Source: Hofstenia miamia (taxonomy: Eukaryota > Xenacoelomorpha > Acoela). From it: DNA of 64,000 bases. Shown one piece after another: positions 37,359-49,566 of this stretch (position 1 is its first letter; each line of letters begins with the position of its first letter). Both the position numbers and the translations under genes were made by a program. Under the pieces are notes generated by a model. The model was not told the origin of the DNA. It saw only the letters and a list, made by a program, of their open reading frames with translations, and made no database searches. Location: NCBI GenBank assembly GCA_004352715.1, contig SCFE01000028.1:1422238-1486237 (forward strand), in the 5' to 3' direction.

Positions 37359-37575
37359 CTCTACAAGTAGGGCTATATTACAATGATTCATCCCTTCCAA
37401 ATGCTTGGAGATAATCAACTCGCGGATGGCAAGAGGTAAGTAACCAGGCAGCATATATGGCGAAGAAAGACTGTTATTAGACATTTTCAATATAAATAGA
37501 CTGAAAAAAGCTCAACCATTGAAATTTTTTACAGATTTTCTGATTTGGTCTGAAGTGGCCGAATATATTTTTCCA

Positions 37576-37835
37576 AAAAATTATTAGCTAACTACAAGCA
37601 TTGTAGCATTTCTCTTTTTAAAGCAAACGGCGATAATTATGTCTCAACATTGATGAATTCCTCTTTCTGCAACCCCAAATCTAGTTAAAAAATAACTGAC
37701 ATTCTTGGCGTCCACTTCTTAGAAATATTTAGTGTCAATTTTAAAAGTAATATGCAGAAAATTTTTTTCTGAATTTTTGTTTTAGCCTTACATATAACGT
37801 CTTTANNNNNNNNNNNNNNNNNNNNNNNNNNNNNN
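37576..37835. other. Probable right arm of Tc1 element and 30 N gap
   Basis: No motif is recognisable between the inner repeat and the gap at 37806-37835. The outer Tc1 end should lie near 37740 but is absent or mutated. Confidence 0.5.
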
Positions 37836-38345
37836 TAGATGTGGGTGGAGAATAGTGGATGCGTCAAACCTGGTAATCATTTCTTCTTCGAATTAAAGAC
37901 ACTGCTCAGCATTCATGTCAGGTGGGGAATATACCAGTCATACTAAAACAATGTGGTTACAAATGTTAATCATCAGTCATAGCCATTCAAACATTAGTCT
38001 CTCTTCACTACAGAGTATCGAATATTGAAGATTGGCATCAAGGTTGGCACACACCCCTTCGCCGGTTTTCTTGGTGGTGCTGGATCTTTCCACTCGGAAA
38101 CATTGATATTCTGTGATACGTGCGAAATTGTCAGATATATTTTCATCAAACCAAGTCTCTGTTATAAGAGAGATTCAACCTTGTAAGTATGGAGATCAGG
38201 GTCTAATTGTGGTATGGCAAGATGTTTTTTCAGTGATCGAGCATTAAAAAGCAAAATAGATGGAACCGGGTGATTAGGTTGTTGCGTGTGTTTAGATGAA
38301 CTTGTATGATCACTGAATTCGGAAACACCTAGTCAACAGGACTTG
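37836..38345 (-). pseudogene. LINE ORF2 endonuclease domain, partial
   Basis: Minus-strand frames give PVPSILLFNARSLKKHL (the N-A-R-S-L start block of APE-type LINE endonucleases), then ITETWFDENISDNF (catalytic Glu region, E-T-W), YQCFRVERSS, TGEGVCANLD, and LVYSPPDMNAEQ (the Y-x-P-P block) just before the N gap. Frame changes separate the pieces. In the family this domain nicks target DNA for target-primed reverse transcription. It follows ORF1 directly on the same strand. The rest of ORF2 is not contiguous; a reverse transcriptase tail of the same orientation occurs at 33977-34512. Confidence 0.7.
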
Positions 38346-38354
38346 GTTTTCACC

Positions 38355-39249
38355 TCATTTACAAAACAACTCCAAATTTTTTATTTTGATAAGATGTCTT
38401 GCAGTTCCCTTTTGGATTAATTCGTATCGCTTTTTCAATAACTTCTCGATTGCAGCCTCACCTTTGTTTAAGGCTCTGCTTATGAAAACCGGTCTTTGAA
38501 ATTCTTTTAACTTGTATGATTTAGACAAAATAGATTTGACGCACCAGGGACTTTTGAATTTGATCATGATTGGGCGTGTGCGGTTTTCAAAGTTTTTTTA
38601 CCAACGCAATGCTTGTCCTCCATTTCATGGTTCTCACCTAGATAGACCAAAATATTTTTTATTTCAATGCCGGCATTTACAATTGAATTCTTTTCCGCAT
38701 TATTTACATTTGTTGCTCTAATAGTCTTAGGCGTATGATCCGAGGATGTTTTTAAATTTTCTATTTTAGCAATATCATCCATTGGTCTTGGTTTCAGAGT
38801 TTGAATTAACGATTTTACATTTGTGAGCTCATTTTGAAGAAAAGACTCTTGATCATTGGATTTTAGATGACATATTCTCAATGTTATTATAAAAAGTGCT
38901 TACTTGAAAATTTGATTGATCTATATCAACCTTTAGCTTCTCTATTTTGGATATCATTATTAATAGTAACGCATTTTGTCTTTTTTGTACCTCATTCAAT
39001 TTGTTCATGTTAAATTATGAGTTAATAAAAAGCTTCTTTCTTTTGCGCATCAGAGCAAGCATTGCAAAAAGTAGTAATTTGATCTTTCATTTTAATAGCA
39101 GATCTGCTTGTTCGTTAGAGAGACCAGAACAATGTCTTCTTAAGTAAATGGAAGTTTGTTTTGCAGTACACACATTGAAATAATTCATTTTCATTTAAAA
39201 TTATAGATTTACAAGTGTAGCAGGTTGTGTCACTACAACCATCTAACAT
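38355..39249 (-). pseudogene. LINE ORF1 with PHD-like finger and coiled coil
   Basis: It starts at ATG 39249 with MLDGCSDTTCYTCKS, followed by FQCVYCKTNFH. After a frame change it reads HCSGLSNEQADLLLK and FCNAC, giving the C4HC3 spacing of a PHD-type zinc finger. A Lys/Glu/Leu-rich coiled-coil-like stretch follows (EVQKRQNALL...KIEKLKVDIDQS) and then a long hydrophilic region (38564-38881). The end, FKSPWCVKSILSKSYKLKEF then GEAAIEKLLKKRYELIQKG, fits the RNA-binding region at the end of CR1/Jockey-like ORF1 proteins. Total is about 298 codons with two or more frame breaks. In the family ORF1 binds element RNA. The assignment rests on domain order and the endonuclease downstream. Confidence 0.65.
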
Positions 39250-41670
39250 GATGTGCAAAAGAAGCAACAAAAATTTGATTTGCTCTCAAATAGTAAATAT
39301 TTCAACTGATTTGGAATGAAAAAATGAAGTGTCCTCATACCAGTTGGTGACTGTCTCAAAATTGTAGAGAACAATTAAAAATGACGTTAAATATTTAACA
39401 CCAATTTCTAAGACTATATTATATATATATATATTAAATGTACATATATATATTAATGTATATATTAAATCTTCTGTACATAAAATCAATACGCAAAATG
39501 TTAATCACTTAAGATTATAAGAATAGTATTTTCTGCTTCAGTGATTAAACGTTGTTGTCGGAATTGATTGAGTTTCTAGATTATTTTCAATATGAAATTT
39601 TTCTTGGTTTCAAATACATTTTACATTTCATTTAAATTCTTTTATTGATTTTTCTCTTGTAATCTTTTGTGCATCCTTCAGTAAAAATTTGCTTTCTAAA
39701 TTCGTATATTTGTCACTTGCGTGCTTGACTTGCTTGCCATAGTTGCCATGAGCTATTTTTATGAAAACAAATTTTTCACTAGCTCTTCATATTTTGCAAT
39801 TAAAAAATTTCTAATTTGCGTAGTTATCAAAGGAAGTTTCTTAATTGATTTATATATAAGCTATAATTTTCAACATAATTCAAGTTAAAGAAAGCAGTAT
39901 TTTGATCCAATTGACATTTATGGTTCCATTAGCAATGTCATTTAACCCTAATAATGAGAAAAATGTAGCCATATCGTTGCCCCACCTACACGAAATGAAT
40001 CTGGTAGAATTCTATTGTCAACCTGCACGCAATTCACTGTTGGTACTCAAATGTTATAAAACAACAATGGAGTTGCATTTAAGCACTCAAATTAGAAACT
40101 GTGTGGGAACACGTAAATGGCACAGATATAATTGAAATTCAACATTTCAAAAGCTTTTGGGCGTACTCAATAACTTTTAGCAAGGCTCTTTCCATGTTGT
40201 GAAATCGAGCAGTGATGTGCCAAAAATGACGTTTAACATCATTAATATTTATAGGTCATCTTAAGGTCATTGTATGTTTATTAAATATGCAAAATTGCTT
40301 AAACACTATTTCAATGGACGGACTTACCATATTGAATACATTTCCAGTATAATGATTTTACATACATACTTCGATGTCCATCATCATAATTAATTTCTAC
40401 ATTTTCCAATGATTTTTGAATGACAGAAATCTAATGAAGAAATTACCATGCAATTAAGCATTCAATATATGTCCCATACTTGTATGTTTGAGCACTTCGG
40501 TTTTAATTAAATTTAGACATGATATTATTCGACGTGAATTTAAATTTACAATTTTATTGCATCACCATAAAAACATCACAATAAATTTTATAAAATTACC
40601 AAATTCATTCCCCACTCTAGTAATAAAACTTACTGGGCTTAATACAATCGACTAAAAGTCATTGAAATTCAAATCCTATATTTTTCTACTAAACTGTTCG
40701 AATTATATCATGTGGGAGCAACGTCTATTAAACACTATGTTTTTTATTATGATAAATATAGGAATATAAATTATGTATAAATTTTCATATTGGGAAATAA
40801 TTGGAAAAGAAAGTTAATTATGCGTTGTTATGTCGGTTTTTTTATTAATGATATCGGTTGAATCATTCTTTGAAAAGTTGGGATGTATAGCCGCTCGGTA
40901 TTCGATGGGCCGGGTTTGTCTAGATCACGAGTCATTTATATTCCTGCTTCGGGTTAATACAAGAAAATGAATTTGAAAACCTTCCTCAAGTATGTTCATG
41001 ATCGGTGAAAACAATTTCTAACAATGGAATGCATAGATTTAAACTATTGTGATATATTTGGAATCCTCAGGCCAAGGTTCTCTCATTCTTTGCATTGATC
41101 AATTCAAGATTCACGAGTTGGGCTCTTTCCTTTACTTAAGAAAGATAGTTACTGAAGTGAAGTTCATCGTTTAAAGTAATTCTTTCTTCGTAAATATAAT
41201 TAAAATGTTCGTTATGAAGTTAAAGTCAATTTTTATTTGGTAGAAGATTAAATCTTTAAAATCAGCATATATTTGTTAAGTGAATGCGATTTGCGATTTA
41301 TTTGTATTAAATTTTAATCATATTTTGATTTTCTATTATAAGCTGGATGGAGCACCTGCCGAGTGTCTACTGAAAATTCATATATGTTTAACGACGAAAA
41401 TACCATTTTCCATGATAAGCAACGAATCCTGTTTGATACAAAAGTAAAAAATGAACACGACTTTGAATGTATGGCTTCCTAAATGATTTAAACAATTTTT
41501 AGTGTGAGCAGTTGCCTATTTGGGGTTAAAAATACGTATAGTATTTGCTTAATTCAGCTTTCATTCTAAGCTTTTATGCGCAAAGTAATCATCGGTGTAG
41601 AAGACGTAAGAACAGCACTGTTTTTTAATTTTCTTCCGTAATCTAGCAGTAGGGATCGTTTAGTCACATT
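39250..41670. other. Intergenic, no gene seen
   Basis: A TA-rich array lies at 39418-39470. The 77-codon frame at 39902-40135 has no recognisable motif. A G+C-richer patch is at 40890-40935. Nothing else was identified before the gap. Confidence 0.5.
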
Positions 41671-41922
41671 NNNNNNNNNNNNNNNNNNNNNNNNNNNNNN
41701 NNNNNNNNNNNNNNNNNNNNNNNNNNNNNNNNNNNNNNNNNNNNNNNNNNNNNNNNNNNNNNNNNNNNNNNNNNNNNNNNNNNNNNNNNNNNNNNNNNNN
41801 NNNNNNNNNNNNNNNNNNNNNNNNNNNNNNNNNNNNNNNNNNNNNNNNNNNNNNNNNNNNNNNNNNNNNNNNNNNNNNNNNNNNNNNNNNNNNNNNNNNN
41901 NNNNNNNNNNNNNNNNNNNNNN

Positions 41923-41952
<30 letters not shown>
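41671..41952. other. Assembly gap (252 N) and (TA)n run
   Basis: N at 41671-41922 followed by a TA array. Confidence 0.95.
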
Positions 41953-41955
<3 letters not shown>

Positions 41956-43974
41956 CATAGAATATTGATCGAGAAATTCTTAGGAAAATTTAGGTGAAAA
42001 TATTTAAGTTTTTCAAACACACAACCCTATTTCAATGTTAAAAATTTCGTTTTCAATTGTTTGCAAATATCAGTGTGAAAATTGTAGCTAATTGCACGTT
42101 GAATGAAACGAGTCGCCCTTTTAGGGAGACATAAATGAAGCAGGCATGTGGAATTGAGTAAAATGAATTTTTGCATGTGCTGAACTTAATATTTTTTTAT
42201 GTATAAAAAAGCCACTGAATTTTATCATTATATAATTGCATTATGATAGAAACAATTTCTAAGAAAATAATTCAATGATTTTGTTTAAAATCATTTTGAA
42301 AACAATCTGTTTAAGCTTGTGAGTATTGATAACCTATCAAAGCTTTTCAATATTTCAGCATTGTTTCAATAACTAAACGATGTCAAAGTTCCCAACTTTA
42401 TTTGTGAGTGACTCCTTTAAATTAAGTCATTAGACATTGCATTTTTAGCTTTGCCATGAAATGTTAATATCTGTATTTGTTTTTTTAATATTAGTTTGAG
42501 TTTTTCAAATCACTTAATTAATTACATAGAAATCAAGAACCCAATATGTCAATTAAAACATCAAGTAATTGCAAGCATCTCAGAGAATTGTCAAGTCTGT
42601 ATTTTCAGGTATCAAGCACAATACTTGAGTAGTACTGGGTTAATTCCATGATTTCCAAGAATTATTTTTTAAACATTTCACCTCAAATTTTGTTATAATT
42701 TGAAAGACATAAACCATATTTAAATGACATTCCTTCAGTTGACGTCTGACGTTTGCAAAAACAGACTCATTATCAGAATGGATTCAAATAACATTTACTT
42801 TATCTGTTTAACTATGCTTCAATGAAGGTTTTGTTATTAGTTGTAATGAAATAGAAGAACAAACAAATGTCATTCACTTCAAAGCCAAGCGCCTATACTG
42901 GGTGGAAATTTCCGTAAACAAATTAATGTATTCAAAGATTCTAATTAGTACGTATGCAATTGACATAAAAAAACAATAAGGGAACTAGTCATATATATGT
43001 GAATAATTATCTACTCTCACATAATGGTGACTAAATCAATTTGGATCACAACCTTTATACCTCCGTTGACTTTACATGTAGATCAAGTAAAATATGATAT
43101 TCATATATTTTCCGGCTTTAAATAGACGTAAATTCCAATAGAAGCTTTTAATGCAATGTAATAATTAAAATTTCTTCACTACAAAATTTAACAGAAGTCT
43201 ACTGAATGACAACAGATAACTATTTTGAGCAACTAAGTAAAAATATTTATTATGAAGGAAAACAATTATTATGCATAACAAATCATAAATATAACAGTTC
43301 GAAAACAAATAAGCCTTCACCTTGTCATGAAAAAATGAGTTAATTCAATGTGTATGAACTACCATTCTACAAAATAATTCAATTGAAATCAGATGATATT
43401 TCTATATAAAGTTTTAATATGAATGCCATTTAGAAATTTTGAGGTCTATATGAATTTTTGACAAAATGTATAATCATAAATATAAATGTTAGAATTTGTT
43501 AGTAGAAAGTTTAAATGTAGGGAATTTCAAGGATATCTATTTGTAAGATGAACTTTGGAATGGACTGGATGTGGGGACATTTGCCCACCTGATTGATTAA
43601 CAAATTTGAGGATTACACGATAAAAACATTGTTTGGTTTTATGAATGGAATATTTGAATTGAAAATGTGGTTCGACATTTAATTAGTTTTTGATTGCGAC
43701 AGTTGCAATATTGGTTTTTAATTAAGAATCAATAAGTCAAAGAATGTGTGTATCCGGACGTTGAATTTATTTTGGCTCCTGACAGGATCATCAGCTAGCG
43801 CTCGCATCACGTTTCATGAACAGAGATAAAATTGTATTTATCGCTTGCTGAAAATAAATAGTAGTATTACAATAAGTGAAAAATTGTCAATTCGAGAAAG
43901 ACACTAAAAATGGATTCGCCAAATAGAGAATGTAAACAAATATATAAGGGTATTCTAAATCATTCAATTAATCA

Positions 43975-43975
<1 letters not shown>
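41953..43975. other. Intergenic, no gene seen
   Basis: AT-rich sequence without recognisable coding, repeat ends or RNA genes. Confidence 0.55.

Positions 43976-44011
<36 letters not shown>
43976..44011. repeat. (TA)n microsatellite
   Basis: TA array that ends 4 bases before a single n join. Confidence 0.85.
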
Positions 44012-44014
<3 letters not shown>

Positions 44015-44015
44015 N

Positions 44016-44129
44016 ATTGTAACGTCATTACAGATTTCAAATATGTATGTACATTGTTTGGGCCAATCACAAATTAATTACATTTATAATGCTCCAAACT
44101 AATTTTGCTCTCTCTCTCTCTTTCTCTTT

Positions 44130-44166
<37 letters not shown>

Positions 44167-44768
44167 TATATAAGCAATTTGAAGCACTTTCTTGAAGTTG
44201 ATTTTATCGCTGTACTTCTAACTGTGTTTTTTCAATGAATATAATAAACATTCCGTATGAAACAAGTCCATGGTAGACACTTAGTGATTCGACTTGGTAT
44301 GAAATCTGTGCAACTCTTTCAAATAGATATCTGAGTAAAAAATTTAGTTTGAAAATCATGTTCAAGGAGATCTATTGGATTCCTAAATTACTAAAACCTA
44401 TGCATAATTCAAATAAATTCAAATTTGAATTTAGACTTAACATCGAGATNACAAGTGGCTGAAAATTCTGTTTTGCTAACTTGCATTTCAAGATAATGAA
44501 AACAAATAATTTGCAGAAATATAATAATTCTTTATATAATTAAAATTTAGTCTATTTCTTTTGTTAAATCAGGAATATTGATTAACGTAGCCTTAGATCT
44601 ATAAAAAAATTTTAATATAAATAGAAGTAGGATTTCTTTTATCCAAAATATGACATTGTAACGTCATTACAGATTTCAAATATGTATGTACATTGTTTGG
44701 GCCAATCACAAATTAATTACATTTATAATGCTCCAAACTAATTTTGCTCTCTCTCTCTCTTTCTCTTT

Positions 44769-44811
<43 letters not shown>

Positions 44812-45086
44812 CAATTTGAAGCACTTTCTTGAAGTTGATTTTATCGCTGTACTTCTAACTGTGTTTTTTCAATGAATATAATAAACATTCCGTATGAAAC
44901 AAGTCCATGGTAGACACTTAGTGATTCGACTTGGTATGAAATCTGTGCAACTCTTTCAAATAGATATCTGAGTAAAAAATTTAGTTTGAAAATCATGTTC
45001 AAGGAGATCTATTGGATTCCTAAATTACTAAAACCTATGCATAATTCAAATAAATTCAAATTTGAATTTAGACTTAACATCGAGAT
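44016..45086. repeat. Direct duplication of ~433 bp bounded by single n
   Basis: Bases 44016-44449 and 44655-45086 are the same sequence apart from a small difference in an internal TA microsatellite. The first copy is bordered on both sides by a single n (44015 and 44450). This is most simply an allelic or unmerged contig inserted beside its counterpart. A (CT)n(TA)n microsatellite lies in each copy (about 44107-44172 and 44747-44808). Confidence 0.8.
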
Positions 45087-46589
45087 AGACAAATTCTATG
45101 AATCTTTTTTACAGAAAAGATAGATTCTGAATTAGTTTCTTCAGCGTCTGAACAAATTAATTTCATTTTAATAAAAAGTGAGCTTAAACCGACTTTTCCA
45201 TTATTAAGTACTTGTTAAATTACTTTATTTATCTGAAATAATTCAAATAAATAGGAATTTGAAGAAAAATATACAAAAATTAACCTAATATATAGTCGTA
45301 TAAAGTATATTACCACACAACCTAATTTCAAATGCATATTAACTATAAAGACTAGTAAATGTGCGCAAAATATTTCTTCGCTACATTTGACAGGTTTATA
45401 GATAAGACAATGTTTGTCTTCTTGTTATACGGGTCACCTATATAGGAATGCATTAACCTAACATTTCTGTCTATTTTTAGAGATGTTTTAGGTGACAAAA
45501 TGTATTGATACATTTTCCAAAGCCTCCATTTTCTGATGTTTGTGCAGAAGAAATTAACTCTCAGCTATTTGCTTGAATTATGGAAAATCTACTTTAGTTC
45601 GTAATGAGTGTAAATGAAATATTATATTTGTAGCATTTATAGACTTCTAACTCATTAACTATGCAAGCTCTTTAAATACGTATTATGTTTAATACTCTCA
45701 GATATAAAAAATTATATTTGGGTGAACTCATAGATTCCAGTTATATTGCGTTAAATAAAAATGCTAGGAAAATATTAAATTCTGTTATCGCTGCAAGTGA
45801 AAAAGCCCACACTAACAAGTGAAGTCCGTAGTATTTATAGACCCTGTATAGCACAGCTAGGCACACCGGGCAGAAACCTTGCAGGCTTTACAAACCGTAT
45901 TTTTGCAGGCTTTACCGGCATCCAATTTTAAAGAATTAAGTTATGTTTCTCTCAATTACATATTGACCTTTTAAATTAATGTAAATACTGTAACTAATGT
46001 AGCTACTGTAAGTAACTTCAGTGTAAAAGTGAATCCAGTGAAGAAAAAATATCGTAATATGGAAATTAGTACAACACTTAGCAGGCCTCTATCGGCTGTA
46101 AAATATATGAACACCGGCCACAGCCGGCCTCCAAAAACCTCCCGGACTGAGTAACAATGGTGTAGCATAAACGTAAGGATGAACAGTTTTTGTAAAAGCA
46201 ATGCTTCTACTAACCTAAAATATTGCGTTAAGCCTTTCTTAGCGTAGGAAGAAACATTTCTGAGATGAATACTGAACATTATGAGCGCGCAATTAAAACG
46301 TAGTGTATTCTGACAAAATGACAATTAAAAGAATAAAAACTGAACAGATAAATCAATTAATTACCATCAAACTAGTGTCATGTCAAAAATGTAGTCAAAA
46401 ATTGTATCAAGGATGTAAAATCTAGCACTTTAATTTTCAATGACACCTAATTACAAAATAGTGCAGCAAAAATGTTATAATTTTTTGTTGTTTCGCAAAC
46501 TATTCATCACAATAACAATGGCCGTCATAATATCACTTATTCAATTAATGTAATACATTGAAATTTTATTTTGCAAGGAAGTACATTTC
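45087..46589. other. Intergenic; G+C-richer repeat debris at 45846-46155
   Basis: The block 45846-46155 contains ACACCGGGCAG, GCAGGCTTTACCGG and ACACCGGCCACAGCCGGCC words resembling decayed transposon ends, but the ends do not pair and no target duplication is seen. A 117-codon minus frame at 45971-46324 runs through it and looks accidental. Confidence 0.45.
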
Positions 46590-47611
46590 ATATATATATA
46601 TATATATATATNNNNNNNNNNNNNNNNNNNNNNNNNNNNNNNNNNNNNNNNNNNNNNNNNNNNNNNNNNNNNNNNNNNNNNNNNNNNNNNNNNNNNNNNN
46701 NNNNNNNNNNNNNNNNNNNNNNNNNNNNNNNNNNNNNNNNNNNNNNNNNNNNNNNNNNNNNNNNNNNNNNNNNNNNNNNNNNNNNNNNNNNNNNNNNNNN
46801 NNNNNNNNNNNNNNNNNNNNNNNNNNNNNNNNNNNNNNNNNNNNNNNNNNNNNNNNNNNNNNNNNNNNNNNNNNNNNNNNNNNNNNNNNNNNNNNNNNNN
46901 NNNNNNNNNNNNNNNNNNNNNNNNNNNNNNNNNNNNNNNNNNNNNNNNNNNNNNNNNNNNNNNNNNNNNNNNNNNNNNNNNNNNNNNNNNNNNNNNNNNN
47001 NNNNNNNNNNNNNNNNNNNNNNNNNNNNNNNNNNNNNNNNNNNNNNNNNNNNNNNNNNNNNNNNNNNNNNNNNNNNNNNNNNNNNNNNNNNNNNNNNNNN
47101 NNNNNNNNNNNNNNNNNNNNNNNNNNNNNNNNNNNNNNNNNNNNNNNNNNNNNNNNNNNNNNNNNNNNNNNNNNNNNNNNNNNNNNNNNNNNNNNNNNNN
47201 NNNNNNNNNNNNNNNNNNNNNNNNNNNNNNNNNNNNNNNNNNNNNNNNNNNNNNNNNNNNNNNNNNNNNNNNNNNNNNNNNNNNNNNNNNNNNNNNNNNN
47301 NNNNNNNNNNNNNNNNNNNNNNNNNNNNNNNNNNNNNNNNNNNNNNNNNNNNNNNNNNNNNNNNNNNNNNNNNNNNNNNNNNNNNNNNNNNNNNNNNNNN
47401 NNNNNNNNNNNNNNNNNNNNNNNNNNNNNNNNNNNNNNNNNNNNNNNNNNNNNNNNNNNNNNNNNNNNNNNNNNNNNNNNNNNNNNNNNNNNNNNNNNNN
47501 NNNNNNNNNNNNNNNNNNNNNNNNNNNNNNNNNNNNNNNNNNNNNNNNNNNNNNNNNNNNNNNNNNNNNNNNNNNNNNNNNNNNNNNNNNNNNNNNNNNN
47601 NNNNNNNNNNN
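46590..47611. other. (TA)n run and 1000 N gap
   Basis: N at 46612-47611. A length of exactly 1000 suggests an arbitrary gap size. Confidence 0.97.
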
Positions 47612-47704
47612 ACTGGGAATATATTTACTTAATAAGGAAAAAATGAAGTAAAGATTTCAATACAATTTTTTCAAAATTTGTTCTGTGATGGAGCACTTAA
47701 AATC

Positions 47705-47872
47705 TCAAATATGCATTTCAATACCAAGAATATATGAGAATGAGTGATATTAAGATTTATTCAAATATACATTTCAATACCAAGTATATATGAGAATGAG
47801 TGATATTAAGATTTATTCAAATATACATTTCAATACCAAGTATATATGAGAATGAGTGATATTAAGATTTAT
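47705..47872. repeat. Tandem repeat, 56 bp x 3
   Basis: Three units beginning TCAAATAT(A/G)CATTTCAATA and ending AAGATTTAT, nearly identical. A minisatellite with no coding sense. Confidence 0.9.
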
Positions 47873-48108
47873 TCTAATTGAATTTTAGACAGCAAACACA
47901 TCTTTCTATGAGTATATCTTTTTTAACAATAAACTTGGCTCAAGCTCTAGAAATTCTTGAGATGTTGTTCTTAATCTTACCAAACACTGAATTTTTATTA
48001 CTTTCCTTATGAATTTTTTTTATCATAAAATGATAATCCTAAAATTATTTGAAAATTTTTTGTACCTCCCATTAGTTTCCGAATTCACTAGGCTTCTCTT
48101 TCCATAAG

Positions 48109-48112
<4 letters not shown>

Positions 48113-48158
<46 letters not shown>
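48113..48158. repeat. (TA)n microsatellite
   Basis: Uninterrupted TA array. Confidence 0.9.
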
Positions 48159-48160
<2 letters not shown>

Positions 48161-49360
48161 CAATTTTTACGTTTTTTCAAAAAATTGAGAAATGAAAATT
48201 TTAATCCTGAAAAATACAATTGAAATCTTTTCAAGCGTAAAATGGTCTACACCTTACCAATTTGCTAAATTCACCATGAAACTTAGTTCATAATACATGC
48301 CCTCAATTCACACGCAATTTCATGTGGCTTCTGAGAATGATTGTAACTTGTAAGTAGTCTGAATTCGAACGAAATTTCAAGGTCAGTTTTCAACACTAAG
48401 CTTACAAAAATAAGTATTTCCCAATATTTTGCTGGCAATTTGTTGCTTCTCGGGCGTTGATGAAGGTAAAATTTGAAATTAATAGACATCTTCACTGAAT
48501 AAGACCATAGGAAATCATTTTAATTTTTAAATCTAAATTTCAATTAAATTTTTCGTATTACATTACTTAAAATGAAAGTTGTAGCTACCTCATATAATTA
48601 CCAATATCTCAGGTCGATAATATTAAGCGAAGGTCCAGGGAGCCCTAGACTTACTTTGAAATATTTTTTAATAAAAAATGCTCTAATATTAAAAAAATGA
48701 AGCACACCCATCGATAGTTGGCGTTGCACAAAAACAGTAGGCGTTATTGGCGTACAGCGTAGGCCTCTGGAATCCATTGATGAATTTTGCATTCAAAATT
48801 GTGAGATATTCAAAAGGTTTTAATAAAATTTAATAGCATAACGTTTAATTCCACCTCCACAATTAGCTACTGGTTTCTTGTTAGAATAACAGTGGTTTTT
48901 GACACAAATATACGTCAAAATTCTATTTAATTATCTCTAAATCAATTAGGTGAGATTATTTGTGTAACGGACTGTGGAAAATGTGCATAATTTATTGTTA
49001 TCAACGTCTGACGATTGATATCTTGAATGTTACAAAGTTTATAACTAATTTCGAGAATAGTACTTAGGCAATTTGTCTGTTGTTCAAAGCTGGTCTCACA
49101 AAGAAAATTAATTCACAGTTGTAATGCGGTAGAACATACCACTTTCGAGAAGAAGAGGGTATTAGAATAGAATCAGCCTTTGTAAACATCGTACTCTGCA
49201 ACCGCAAAGTACTGCTTTACAAGTAGAAACATCTCTTACTGCCAATATATGGCTAATATTTGAACACCTCTGTTCGAATTTAGAGTACATTTGTGTCTTC
49301 TCTTCTCCACTCAAATAATTGTAAAAATATGCTACTTTATCTATATAATAATTATATTCC

Positions 49361-49566
49361 TAGCCCTAACCCCAACCCTAACCTTAAACAAACAAAAGCT
49401 CACGATTGAACGACTAACTAGCGTGTTAATGGTAGTATATTATAACTATTATATAGTTCATATTGAAAATTACTGGTATTAATAATAAATTTGAATATTG
49501 CTACTACCATAACATTGGGTTATGGCTCGGGTTGGGGATATCGTTAGAGTTAGGTTTGGAGCTCGG
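49361..49566. repeat. Inverted pair of telomere-like degenerate repeats
   Basis: CCCTAACCCCAACCCTAACC at 49364 and, 120 bases on, GGGTTATGGCTCGGGTTGGG with GTTAGAGTTAGG on the same strand. The two halves are imperfect inverted versions of a CCCTAA-like unit. They could be decayed telomeric sequence or the arms of a repeat element. Confidence 0.4.

Larger units (their letters stand above)
35005..37490 (-). pseudogene. Tc1-like transposase pseudogene, split by insertion
   Basis: Reading leftwards from the ATG at 37490: a helix-turn-helix start (PLAIRELIISKHLEGMNHC, LPRSTVGDIIRHF), then after a frame change MTARTGRSILKEYSIETFVA and NWSNAIFSDESRFEL with the first catalytic Asp, then MNYGGKPVMVWG. 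A hAT-like element interrupts here (35468-36461). Beyond it the frame resumes, has a stop, and gives SIYQQDGAPCHT (second Asp) and WPGQSPDLNIIENMWKEV, whose Glu is the third catalytic residue. The triad is all visible but the gene is broken by at least one frameshift, a stop and the insertion. The middle part appears twice (36562-36949 and 36971-37358, identical) because of a contig-end duplication. Confidence 0.85.
34731..37575 (-). mobile_element. Second Tc1-like transposon, degraded and interrupted
   Basis: The left terminus CAGTACTGGAAATATGTATT begins at 34731 right after TA. An inner repeat (GTTGAAAAATGTATTCGGCC) lies at 34921, about 185 bp inward, and the inverted inner repeat of the other side (GGAAAAATATATTCGGCCAC on minus) is at 37550-37575. 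This is again an IR/DR layout. The outer right end, expected near 37740, was not recognised, so the end given is only the last identified motif. Inside are a broken transposase gene, a 994 bp hAT-like insertion, and a 388 bp exact duplication around 21 N that is probably an assembly artefact. Confidence 0.75.

Noticed and set aside
45854-46155. Possible hAT-like element
   Set aside because: CAG-type ends can be forced at both sides but they do not pair well, and the flanking 8-mers (GTATAGCA and AGTAACAA) differ.
45971-46324. 117-codon minus-strand frame resembling a membrane protein
   Set aside because: Its hydrophobic look follows from base composition. It crosses repeat debris and has no motif or splice support.
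46558-47646. Open frames of 350-360 codons
   Set aside because: They are the 1000 N gap read as open sequence.
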